Origin: Methanobacteriota archaeon
GTDB lineage: Archaea; Thermoplasmatota; Poseidoniia; Poseidoniales; Poseidoniaceae
Assembly (NCBI GenBank): GCA_002731395.1
Contig: PCBQ01000049.1
Span: 1 to 17,918 of the forward strand
Length of the DNA: 17,918 nt
Direction: 5' to 3'
Every line of letters begins with the position of its first letter. Position 1 is the stretch's first letter. Position numbers and translations under genes: made by a program. The notes beneath the pieces are model-generated. The model was not told where the DNA came from and did no database searches. It saw only the letters and a list, made by a program, of their open reading frames with translations. This document shows, one piece after another, positions 7,457-14,923 of this stretch.

Positions 7457-8953
7457 ATGCGCATCGAAATCAGCCCGAGCAATACGCTACACGGCACACT
7501 CATTCTACCGCTCACGCAAGGCGACGACGTCGCCGATGCCAGCCTTACCGGCGTGCCATCAGCACTCAAGTCCCAAATCGCCAACGCGCTCAGCGATGGC
7601 GATTTCAAGGGAAAGAAAGGCGAAATCCTCGCTTTGGTTGGGACCGGAGAAGGGCGTGCCTTGCTCGTTGGTCTTGGCAAGTCCAAGGACCTTGACCGTG
7701 ACGTGTGGCGCGACACAGGCGCCAAGGTCACGGCGGCCATGAAGCCAAGCCACGGCAAAGAATTCACCGTCGCGGCCGAAGACGGCGACATGCATGACCT
7801 TGCTGCGATGGCGGAGGGCATGATGCTCCGCGACTACAGCTACGACGTCTACATCACCAAGGACGACGAAGACGACGAAGACGACGGCGAGACCGTCGTT
7901 CGCTTCGCTTGTGAGGACGAAGACACCGAGCCCCTCGCAGCCATCGTCGAGCGCATGTCCGGTGTCGTGAAAGGGGTCCACCGCTCGCGTGATCTTGGCA
8001 ACTGCCCTCCCAATGACCTCTACCCCATGGCCTATGCGCGCCAAGCGATGGAATTCGCTGAGGCCTCTGAACGCCTCAACGTCTCCGTCATCACCTACGA
8101 GGAAGCCCTTGAACGTGGCATGGGTGGCCTGGTTGCCGTGGGTATGGGCTCCTCCCGCAAACCCTGCATGGTCATTTTCGAACTGAACGCCGAGATAAGC
8201 GGTCGCGCCCCGGTCATCGTCGGCAAGGGCATCACCTTCGACACCGGTGGCATCTCGATCAAGCCCAGCCCCTCCATGGACGAAATGAAGTACGACATGG
8301 GCGGTTCCTCCGTCGTTTTTGGCGTGATGCAAGCCCTTGTCGAAACCGGTTGGGAAGGAAAGGTCACAGGCATCGCCTGCATGGCCGAAAACATGCCCGC
8401 TGCCAACGCTCAACGCCCTGGTGATGTGATTCGCACCTACTCTGGCAAGACCATCGAGGTGCTCAACACCGACGCTGAGGGACGCCTCGTCCTTTCTGAC
8501 GGGCTGTGGAAGGCCGGAGAATATGACCCGGAGTACATCATCGACCTCGCGACCTTGACCGGCGCGTGCGTGGTGGCACTCGGCCACGAAGCCACGGGTC
8601 TTTGGTCGAACGACGATGACCTACGCGCTCGCATTCATGAGGCGGGGAACGCCGTCGGCGAGTTGGCATGGCCCATGCCACTCCTCCCTGCTTTCGAGAA
8701 GGAAATGACCGATTCCAAGATCGCCGACACCCGAAACCTCGGAGCTGGTCGTTGGGGCGGCGCCAACACCGCAGCTGCCTTCCTGAAGCAGTTCGTCCCC
8801 AGCCGCGGCGAAGGCGACGACGAGGAACAGATACCTTGGGCGCACATGGACATCGCAGGCACTTACTGGGGAGCCAAGACGAACGCCACGGTCAAACACG
8901 GCGCGACCGGTGTGCACGTGCGAACCCTGCACCACCTGATCACAGGCGAGTGA
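7457..8953 (+). CDS. pepA: Leucyl aminopeptidase, M17 family (PepA-like)
   Basis: A 498-aa cytosolic two-metal aminopeptidase that removes N-terminal residues from peptides. The catalytic half is canonical: GKGITFDTGG (K257, D262), K269 in SIKP, MKYDMGG (D280), and the family signature NTDAEGRL at 337-344 (D339, E341, R343). The N-terminal domain is weakly conserved, as usual, and carries an acidic run DDEDDEDD near 136-143. ATG 7457 fits the family N-terminus. GTG 7424 is an alternative adding 11 residues and has GAGG 6 nt upstream. It follows the M14 peptidase by 34 nt, or by 1 nt with the GTG start, so the pair looks like an operon that takes up and finishes external peptides. The start is the main uncertainty. 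Confidence 0.95.
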   Translation: MRIEISPSNTLHGTLILPLTQGDDVADASLTGVPSALKSQIANALSDGDFKGKKGEILALVGTGEGRALLVGLGKSKDLDRDVWRDTGAKVTAAMKPSHGKEFTVAAEDGDMHDLAAMAEGMMLRDYSYDVYITKDDEDDEDDGETVVRFACEDEDTEPLAAIVERMSGVVKGVHRSRDLGNCPPNDLYPMAYARQAMEFAEASERLNVSVITYEEALERGMGGLVAVGMGSSRKPCMVIFELNAEISGRAPVIVGKGITFDTGGISIKPSPSMDEMKYDMGGSSVVFGVMQALVETGWEGKVTGIACMAENMPAANAQRPGDVIRTYSGKTIEVLNTDAEGRLVLSDGLWKAGEYDPEYIIDLATLTGACVVALGHEATGLWSNDDDLRARIHEAGNAVGELAWPMPLLPAFEKEMTDSKIADTRNLGAGRWGGANTAAAFLKQFVPSRGEGDDEEQIPWAHMDIAGTYWGAKTNATVKHGATGVHVRTLHHLITGE

Positions 8954-8959
8954 ACGGGA

Positions 8960-8976
8960 CGCCGCATCACGCGGCG
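8960..8976. terminator. GC-rich hairpin between convergent genes
   Basis: CGCCGC-ATCAC-GCGGCG forms a 6-bp GC stem with a 5-nt loop. It lies 7 nt after the aminopeptidase stop, and its loop contains the aminotransferase stop codon. It could mark the 3' end of both transcripts, but there is no T-tract, which archaeal terminators normally need. Confidence 0.35.
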
Positions 8977-10475
8977 CTAAAGTGCTCGATGACCTTCCTG
9001 GTCATGTCAACGACGAGGCTGACTTCTTCGCTGGTAAGCCCGAAATGTGGCGTGTAACGAAGTGCATTGCGGCCGCCGTGAATGATGCCTAGGCCGTGAC
9101 GACGGCACCACATCTCCACTTTCTCGTCCCCGACCACGGGGAAGCGCTCCGGGTCCAACTCAGCACAGACGAGGAGGCCTGTTCCTCGAACAGACAGCAC
9201 GGCATCGGGATGGTCGGCCATGACTTCCTCAAGGCCAGCGACAAGTTCAGCGCCTCGAGCGCGGATGTTCTCCCGCAATTCAGGCGTGATGCGATCGAGG
9301 ACGGCGATGGCGGTTTCTAAGGCACGAGGGTTGGTGGTCATCGTGTTGCCGTAGATACCAGTGACGTATTTGTCGGCCACATCAGCGGTCATCCCGACCA
9401 CGGACAGAGGGAACTGTCCGGCATTGATCGCTTTCGACCATGCCTCCATGTCCGGAGCCTCAGCGTCCTGGAACCCCTCGTAGTCAACGATGCTGAGGCA
9501 GCCCTGGCCACGTATGCCGGCTTGCACTGAATCGACGACGAGCATGCTGCCGTGCTCCTTGGTCAAGCGACGGGCCTCATCGTAGAAGGCACGCTCGACA
9601 CAGACGCCGGGTGCGCCCTCACCCTGAACGGGTTCAATGGCAAGGAGTTCGATGAACACGCCGTCCTCATCGGCCTGCGCGAAAGCCGCTTGAAGAGCCC
9701 CGATGTCGTTGGCAGGAATCAGCGCAAGGTTTTCTCTGCCTTGGAAGGTGTTGAGGTTCTTGTCGTAGCGGTCCATGCACGAATGGGAAATCTGGGCAGG
9801 TCGGTCGGTCCGACCGTGGAAGGCGCGCTCGATGGCCAGCATCCGGGTGGGCTTTCCTTCATGCCGGCCCCCGGGTCCAGTCATGTGCAGAGCGTTCACG
9901 TCGCAAATGCGCATGCCCACCGTCATCCCTTCTGATCCGGAATTCATGCAGATGAACCGGTCGAAGGGGCAACCGTCCTCACGGCTGTGGCCAATCTCGC
10001 GGCGCAAGCGGTGGATGAACCTGTGTTGGCTGAACGATGGCGTCATCACGTTGGCCATCACGTGGTTGCTGGCCATGGCGTCGATGACGTCCTGAGGGCC
10101 GTGCCCTGCACCCAACATGCCGTATCCGCCGTTGTCGTGCAACACCGCGCCGTGAGCGGTGACGATCCATGGCCCGCGTGCTGCCAGCGCCACGTATGGA
10201 TTCACGGTCGGAGCGGCGTAGAAATTGACGAAACCTGACTGCAGGTCCCTGACAAGGTCACCCTCTTCACGGAATACGGCGCCTTCGCCGAGTTCCTGCA
10301 CCAAAACCTCGAGCCGTTGTTCGGCCTCATCGATGGCTTGGAGCAAGCGATGGTCCACGTCGAGGAAACGAGAAATCGTTGCATCATCGAGCCCTGGCGT
10401 CCCGCTGGGTCCTTGTCGGGCACGAAGCGCATGGAGGCGTTGGAGGGCATCATGCTGCACGGCCGCGATGGTCAT
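8967..10475 (-). CDS. Class III (fold type I) PLP-dependent aminotransferase, substrate unknown
   Basis: A 502-aa protein. Motifs are NSGSEG (179-183 region), AFHGRT (218-222), EPVQGEG (281-287), VVDSVQAG with the pyridine-binding D315, SKAINAG with the Schiff-base lysine K348, and GNTMTTNP (376-383). Relatives use ornithine, acetylornithine, lysine, putrescine or 4-aminobutyrate. The usual DEVQ reads DSVQ here, so no substrate is assigned. Residues 1-85 are a helical, charged N-terminal extension before the first fold-defining strand, making it longer than the common 400-450 aa. ATG 10475 was chosen because GAGGTG lies 9 nt upstream at 10485-10490. The frame stays open much further upstream, but that part is antisense to the Hsp20-like gene and is noise. 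ATG 10538 is the other possible start (523 aa). Confidence 0.9.
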   Translation of the reverse strand: MTIAAVQHDALQRLHALRARQGPSGTPGLDDATISRFLDVDHRLLQAIDEAEQRLEVLVQELGEGAVFREEGDLVRDLQSGFVNFYAAPTVNPYVALAARGPWIVTAHGAVLHDNGGYGMLGAGHGPQDVIDAMASNHVMANVMTPSFSQHRFIHRLRREIGHSREDGCPFDRFICMNSGSEGMTVGMRICDVNALHMTGPGGRHEGKPTRMLAIERAFHGRTDRPAQISHSCMDRYDKNLNTFQGRENLALIPANDIGALQAAFAQADEDGVFIELLAIEPVQGEGAPGVCVERAFYDEARRLTKEHGSMLVVDSVQAGIRGQGCLSIVDYEGFQDAEAPDMEAWSKAINAGQFPLSVVGMTADVADKYVTGIYGNTMTTNPRALETAIAVLDRITPELRENIRARGAELVAGLEEVMADHPDAVLSVRGTGLLVCAELDPERFPVVGDEKVEMWCRRHGLGIIHGGRNALRYTPHFGLTSEEVSLVVDMTRKVIEHFSAA

Positions 10476-10484
10476 CGATACAGC

Positions 10485-10490
10485 CACCTC
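10485..10490 (-). promoter_or_regulatory. Shine-Dalgarno site for the aminotransferase
   Basis: GAGGTG on the minus strand is 9 nt before ATG 10475. It favours this start over the in-frame ATG at 10538. Confidence 0.6.
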
Positions 10491-10538
10491 ATGTTCAACC
10501 CATGAACTTGACCTTGCGCCCACGGTCCACGTCGCCAT

Positions 10539-10601
10539 ACCTTGAAATACCCCGCCGTAGACGCCACTATGTAACCTAAGGTTCACTAATGAGGCAGTGG
10601 C
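10539..10601. promoter_or_regulatory. Divergent promoter of the aminotransferase and the chaperone cluster
   Basis: The region carries TATA-like TTGAAATA on the plus strand at 10542-10549, which predicts a start near 10573 for the Hsp20-like gene. TTACATAG on the minus strand at 10567-10574 predicts a start near 10545 for the aminotransferase. GAGG at 10591-10594 is a short Shine-Dalgarno site 7 nt before ATG 10602. Assigned by eye. Confidence 0.5.
10573..10583. promoter_or_regulatory. Perfect 11-nt palindrome, candidate operator
   Basis: AACCT-A-AGGTT has two 5-nt arms around a central A. It overlaps the predicted plus-strand transcription start and touches the minus-strand TATA-like box, so a bound dimer could repress both directions. 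No regulator is identified. Confidence 0.4.
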
Positions 10602-11309
10602 ATGAAAGGCAGTGACGATTGGGAAGAACGGCTCATGGAGCAACTCCTTCAGATGCTGGCCACCTTTGGTATCGAGTTTGACCGCGACGATCTTGAGCGC
10701 ATGATGGACCTGTTCCGGAATCATTTGGAGAAAATGGGCCTTGACCTCGAGAAAGCCAACGGTGACGTACGGTTCAACCTTGACATGGAGGAACTTGGGC
10801 GGCTGTTCCAAAACGGCGGAGGGCTCGAGGACCTCATGCGTGGCCTCGGTCTTGACGTGACCGTGGACGCCAAGCAGGTGGAAGTGGACGACGAAGCGCT
10901 GGACGCAAAACCGGACATCGACCTGCCCCCAAGCGACGTTTTCCTTGAAGATTGGAACATGATCATCACCCTCGACGTGGCCCGTAAAACCGATCTTACA
11001 GAGGATCAGGTGGAACTGGCTCTTGTCGAGCGTGGCCAGCAAATCGAGGTGCTCCGTCGCACCCAAATCACACCTGTGGCTCGAGTCGCGCTGCCTCACC
11101 GGTGTGAGGATGTGGTGGAATGGACCCTCAACAACGGCATCCTCGACATCACACTACGGCTGGTGCCACTGGAAGACGCACCTTCCGAGGTGGACATCGA
11201 CGAGGCATACGACGATGAGCAACCCGTCGTTGAAGACGGCAGCATCGCCATCGACCTGGCGGACGATGATGACGAAGATGACGACGACGGCGGCATTCCC
11301 ATTCTTTGA
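10602..11309 (+). CDS. Hsp20 / alpha-crystallin-like protein with acidic tail
   Basis: A 235-aa protein. Residues 8-50 are amphipathic helices (EQLLQMLATFG, DLERMMDLFRNHLEKMG). Residues about 111-188 resemble an alpha-crystallin domain: DVFLEDWNMIITLDV at the start, a short loop with EVLRR, then VALPHRCEDVVEWTLNNGILDITLRL, where NNGILDITL matches the late NGVLxVxL strand of small heat-shock proteins. The tail has an Asp/Glu run at 219-229 and ends in IPIL, an IxI-like motif used by small heat-shock proteins to lock oligomers. It lies 20 nt before dnaK, which supports a holdase role feeding DnaK. Sequence match to standard Hsp20 is weak, and some gas-vesicle GvpH proteins look alike; no gas vesicle genes are nearby. 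Confidence 0.75.
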   Translation: MKGSDDWEERLMEQLLQMLATFGIEFDRDDLERMMDLFRNHLEKMGLDLEKANGDVRFNLDMEELGRLFQNGGGLEDLMRGLGLDVTVDAKQVEVDDEALDAKPDIDLPPSDVFLEDWNMIITLDVARKTDLTEDQVELALVERGQQIEVLRRTQITPVARVALPHRCEDVVEWTLNNGILDITLRLVPLEDAPSEVDIDEAYDDEQPVVEDGSIAIDLADDDDEDDDDGGIPIL

Positions 11310-11317
11310 ACACACAT

Positions 11318-11322
11318 GGAGG
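11318..11322 (+). promoter_or_regulatory. Shine-Dalgarno site for dnaK
   Basis: GGAGG lies 7 nt before ATG 11330. It decides this start over an in-frame TTG at 11306 that overlaps the upstream stop codon. Confidence 0.7.
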
Positions 11323-11329
11323 AACACAC

Positions 11330-13210
11330 ATGAGCAACGTTATCGGCATAGATCTTGGAACCACAAACAGCTGCGTCGCCACCATCGAAAACGGTGAAGC
11401 AGTGGTCATCACCAACGCAGAAGGTGCACGCACCACGCCGTCCGTGGTCGCGTTCGCCAAGGACGGCGGAGAGCGCTTGGTCGGTGTGACCGCCAAGCGC
11501 CAAGCGGTCACCAATCCGGATCGGACGATGGTCTCCGTCAAGCGGCACATGGGCACGGATTGGTCCACGGACGTGGACGAGGCATCGTACACCCCCCAGG
11601 AAGTCAGCGCCTTCATCCTGCAGAAGCTCAAGGCAGATGCAGAAGCATACCTCGGTCACGACGTAACGAAGGCCGTCATCACCTGCCCAGCGTACTTCAC
11701 CGACGCACAACGCAAGGCCACCCGTGACGCCGGCCGCATCGCCGGCCTCGAAGTGTTGCGCATCATCAACGAACCCACCGCAGCAGCGTTGGCGTACGGC
11801 GTGGACAAGGACGTCGATCAAACCATCCTCGTGTACGACCTTGGCGGTGGTACCTTCGACGTCTCCGTGCTGGAGATCTACGACGTTGACGGTCAACCGC
11901 AAATCGAGGTCAAGGCAACGGCCGGCAACAACATGCTCGGTGGCGACGACTTCGACGAGACGGTCATCGAATGGCTGCTGGCTGAATTCAAGAAAAGCAC
12001 GGGCATTGACCTGTCCGGCGACTCTCAAGCCATGACCCGTCTCAAAGAAGCCGCGGAGAAGGCCAAAATCGAGCTGTCTGGGACCCAGCAAACGCAGATC
12101 AGCCTGCCCTTCATCACGATGCGCGACGGCAATCCTGAGCATTTGGACATCAGCCTCGCCCGCAGCACCTTCGAACAACTGACTTCGGACCTCGTCGAGA
12201 AGACGATGTCCCCGACCCGTCAGGCGATCAAGGACGCCGGTCTAAAGGCGGGAGACATCGACAAGGTCATCCTCGTGGGCGGCTCAACGCGCATTCCAGC
12301 CGTCCAAGAGGCCATCGAGAAAGAAACCGGCAAGTCGCCCTACAAGGGCATTAACCCCGACGAAGCCGTCGCGCTCGGCGCCGCCCTCCAAGCCGGCATC
12401 ATCGCTGGAGATCAGGGCGTTTCAGACGTGCTCCTGCTCGACGTGACACCATTGACCCTCGGCATCGAAACCCTCGGAGGTGTCACCACCACGATGATCG
12501 AGCGCAACACGACCATCCCAACCCGCCGTTCTGAGACCTTCTCGACCGCAACGGACAACCAACCAGCGGTGGAGATTCACGTGCTTCAAGGCGAACGCGA
12601 GTTCGCCAAAGACAACGTGACGCTGGGTCAATTCCACCTGGTTGGCCTGCCTCCTGCACCACGCGGCATGCCCCAAATCGAGGTCACGTTCGACATCGAT
12701 GCCAACGGCATCGTCAACGTCAGCGCCAAGGACCTCGGCACAGGCAAGGAACAATCCATTCAGATCGAGTCGCAGACCTCGCTCAGCGAGGATGAAATCA
12801 AGGCCAAGATTGCCGAGGCGGAGGAATTCGCGGAAGCCGACAAGTCCCGCAAGGCAAAGGTCGAACTCCGCAACACTGCGGATCAAATCGTCTACCAAAC
12901 GCGACGAACCCTCGACGAAGCGGGTGACAAGTTGTCTGATGACGACACGTCGGGCGTCCGTGCCCACCTCGATGAACTCGAGGCGATGGTGCAAGATGAC
13001 GAAGGGCGTCCCAAGGAAATCGAAGACTTGGACGAGGCCAGCATCCAAGCCAAGGTCGGTGAAATCGAACAGGCCATGCACGGCATCTCCGCCAAGCTCT
13101 ACGAAGCCGCGGCAGCGGAAGCAGCCGCGGAAGGCGACGAGGAAGACGGCGCCATCAGCGTCGAAGACGACGTGGTGGACGCGGATTTCGAAGTCGTCGA
13201 TGAAGACTGA
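11330..13210 (+). CDS. dnaK: Chaperone protein DnaK (Hsp70)
   Basis: A 626-aa cytosolic ATP-dependent foldase. Signatures are GIDLGTTNS (6-14), VYDLGGGTFDVSV (168-180), VILVGGSTRIPAV (313-325), the interdomain linker with LLLDVTPLTLG (368-378), a substrate-binding beta domain to about 480, a helical lid, and the terminal DADFEVVDED typical of prokaryotic DnaK. The segment after KRHMG lacks the roughly 25-residue insert found in Gram-negative DnaK, as in Gram-positive and other archaeal Hsp70s. Archaeal DnaK is generally viewed as acquired from bacteria. It sits between the Hsp20-like gene (20 nt) and the thermosome gene (41 nt) on the same strand. GrpE and DnaJ, its usual partners, are not in the window. 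Confidence 0.98.
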   Translation: MSNVIGIDLGTTNSCVATIENGEAVVITNAEGARTTPSVVAFAKDGGERLVGVTAKRQAVTNPDRTMVSVKRHMGTDWSTDVDEASYTPQEVSAFILQKLKADAEAYLGHDVTKAVITCPAYFTDAQRKATRDAGRIAGLEVLRIINEPTAAALAYGVDKDVDQTILVYDLGGGTFDVSVLEIYDVDGQPQIEVKATAGNNMLGGDDFDETVIEWLLAEFKKSTGIDLSGDSQAMTRLKEAAEKAKIELSGTQQTQISLPFITMRDGNPEHLDISLARSTFEQLTSDLVEKTMSPTRQAIKDAGLKAGDIDKVILVGGSTRIPAVQEAIEKETGKSPYKGINPDEAVALGAALQAGIIAGDQGVSDVLLLDVTPLTLGIETLGGVTTTMIERNTTIPTRRSETFSTATDNQPAVEIHVLQGEREFAKDNVTLGQFHLVGLPPAPRGMPQIEVTFDIDANGIVNVSAKDLGTGKEQSIQIESQTSLSEDEIKAKIAEAEEFAEADKSRKAKVELRNTADQIVYQTRRTLDEAGDKLSDDDTSGVRAHLDELEAMVQDDEGRPKEIEDLDEASIQAKVGEIEQAMHGISAKLYEAAAAEAAAEGDEEDGAISVEDDVVDADFEVVDED

Positions 13211-13251
13211 GCCGACGCACGGTTGAAGACGTGCCCCCCGGTGGTCATGTC

Positions 13252-14868
13252 ATGGCCGAAGCCCCGGTGCTGGAAGACACCGAGCGCACGACGGGCCGTA
13301 TTGCGCTTCGAAAGAACATCGCGGCCGCGATGGCGCTCTCTGGCGCGGTCCGCAGTACCCTTGGTCCGAAGGGTCTGGACAAGCTCCTCCTCGATGACGA
13401 GGGCCGCACCCTCGTCACGAACGACGGCGTGACGGTCCTCGAAACCGCACGGGTGGAACACCCGGTCGCTCGGATGCTCATCGACGCCTCATCCGCACAA
13501 GATCGTGCTGCCCGTGACGGTACCACGTCCGCGGTGGTCATCGCGGCGGAACTGCTTCGCAATGCTTGGCACCTGGTGCTGCAAGGGGTCCACCCGAGCA
13601 CCATCGTCCGTGGCTATCGCATGGCTGAATCCGAGGCCATCTCCCACCTTGAGGGACTTGCCTTTCAGGGCAGCGAAGAGGACCTCACCACGGCCGTCCG
13701 CTCCAGCCTTGCTGGAAAAGCGAGCCGTGCCGTCCAAGACCGCCTCGCAGTGCTGGCCATGGAAGCCGCACAGTGCGTCGAACGGACCGTAAATGGCGTC
13801 CTCGAGGTGGACCCAACCCGGGTTTCAACGGTGATGGCTGTTGGCCGGCCGGCCACAGATTCGGAAATCGTCGAAGGGCTCGTGCTCCAAAAGCGTCGAG
13901 CCCACCCTGACATGGTGAAACTCGTCGAGAACGGCACCATCGCCTTGCTCGATGGGGGCTTGGAGCGGAGAAAGATGCGAGGTGACGTGACCTTCCAGGC
14001 GACCAGCCCCGATGTCCTTGACGCCCTTCGTCGGCGCGAAATCGAGCGCCTGCTCGAAGATGTTGATGCGGTTGCGGCCGCCCAAGTGAACGTCTTGGCC
14101 GTTTCAGGAGCCATTGACGACGAAGCCCACCGCCGCTTGCTCGAGTTGGGCGTGCAAGCCTTTCGTCGGGTTCCTGTCGACGACTTGGACTTGCTCGCCC
14201 TCGCCACTGGCGCAACGGTACTTCCCCATGTGGATGCATTGCACAAAGACGCCTGTGGAGGCGTGCTTGAAAGCCGCTCGCACATGCTTGGTGACCTCCA
14301 CCACTGGACCGTGCGGGGTGAAGGCACCGCTGCGACGCTGATTGCCCGTGGCAGCGGCGATGAGATCGTCGAGGAGACCTCCCGCTGTTTCGATGACGCC
14401 TTGGGTGTGGCGGCACACCTTCGCAAAGATCGGCGTCTGTTGGTCGGAGGCGGAGCCAGTCACGTGCACCTTGCACGTCACCTCAGACGGTTCGCTGAGG
14501 CCACGCCAGGCCGAGAACAAATGGCCATCGAAGCCTTTGCTGATGCACTGGAGGTCATACCGCGCGCACTGGCGGAAAACGCCGGATTGGACCCGATTGA
14601 TGCTCTGCTCGACGTGACCGCTGCGCAAGCCGATGCAAGCAGCGGAGCCGAGCGCATCGGACTGCATCTTGAACAACACGTCCCCACCGACCTTGGAGCG
14701 GCAGGCGTGTTGGAACCGCTGAGCGTAATCCGGCCGACCGTGAGCGGTGCAACGGAAGCAGCATGCGCGGTGTTGCGAATCGATGACGTACTCTGGGCGC
14801 GCCTCGAGGCCCAAATTCCAGACGACATTCAGGCTCAACTTGACGCCATGGGCGAGCAAGACGCCTAA
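13252..14868 (+). CDS. Divergent thermosome (group II chaperonin) subunit
   Basis: A 538-aa ATP-driven double-ring chaperonin subunit. Matching motifs are LGPKGLDKLL (37-46), TNDGVTVLETARVEHPVARML (56-76 region), DGTTSAVVIAAELL, GGGA (399-402) and GREQMAIEAFADALEVIPRALAENAGLDP. The catalytic aspartates appear kept (D89 in RDGTT, and D381/D382 before ALGV). It is unusual in three ways: the canonical GDGTT reads RDGTT, GGGA is followed by SHVHLARHL instead of an acidic ExEL-type helix, and the C-terminus lacks the common Gly/Met-rich tail, ending in DAMGEQDA. ATG 13252 follows GGTGGT by 6 nt; an earlier GTG at 13231 is less likely. It lies 41 nt downstream of dnaK. Rings could be homo- or hetero-oligomeric; other subunits may be elsewhere. 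Confidence 0.93.
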   Translation: MAEAPVLEDTERTTGRIALRKNIAAAMALSGAVRSTLGPKGLDKLLLDDEGRTLVTNDGVTVLETARVEHPVARMLIDASSAQDRAARDGTTSAVVIAAELLRNAWHLVLQGVHPSTIVRGYRMAESEAISHLEGLAFQGSEEDLTTAVRSSLAGKASRAVQDRLAVLAMEAAQCVERTVNGVLEVDPTRVSTVMAVGRPATDSEIVEGLVLQKRRAHPDMVKLVENGTIALLDGGLERRKMRGDVTFQATSPDVLDALRRREIERLLEDVDAVAAAQVNVLAVSGAIDDEAHRRLLELGVQAFRRVPVDDLDLLALATGATVLPHVDALHKDACGGVLESRSHMLGDLHHWTVRGEGTAATLIARGSGDEIVEETSRCFDDALGVAAHLRKDRRLLVGGGASHVHLARHLRRFAEATPGREQMAIEAFADALEVIPRALAENAGLDPIDALLDVTAAQADASSGAERIGLHLEQHVPTDLGAAGVLEPLSVIRPTVSGATEAACAVLRIDDVLWARLEAQIPDDIQAQLDAMGEQDA

Positions 14869-14923
14869 TCTGGCCTCCTCGGCGAACGCACCTTTCCCGC
14901 TTTGCCTCAACACGAGCGTTCAT

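Noticed and set aside
7559..8587. Minus-strand open frame of 342 codons
   Set aside because: It is a shadow of the M17 aminopeptidase, whose catalytic motifs fix the real frame.
10476..11099. Upstream extension of the aminotransferase frame to 710 codons
   Set aside because: It runs antisense through the Hsp20-like gene and across the divergent promoter. The Shine-Dalgarno-marked ATG at 10475 is the better start.
11260..11292. GAC/GAT-rich run as a tandem repeat or CRISPR-like element
   Set aside because: It is an in-frame Asp/Glu-coding stretch with no spacers or fixed repeat unit.
10602..11309. Gas vesicle protein GvpH
   Set aside because: The overall plan of helices plus Hsp20-like core is similar, but no gas vesicle genes are present and dnaK is adjacent, so a general chaperone role fits better.
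11096..12178. Minus-strand open frame of 360 codons
   Set aside because: It is antisense to dnaK and the end of the Hsp20-like gene, with biased composition and no domain.
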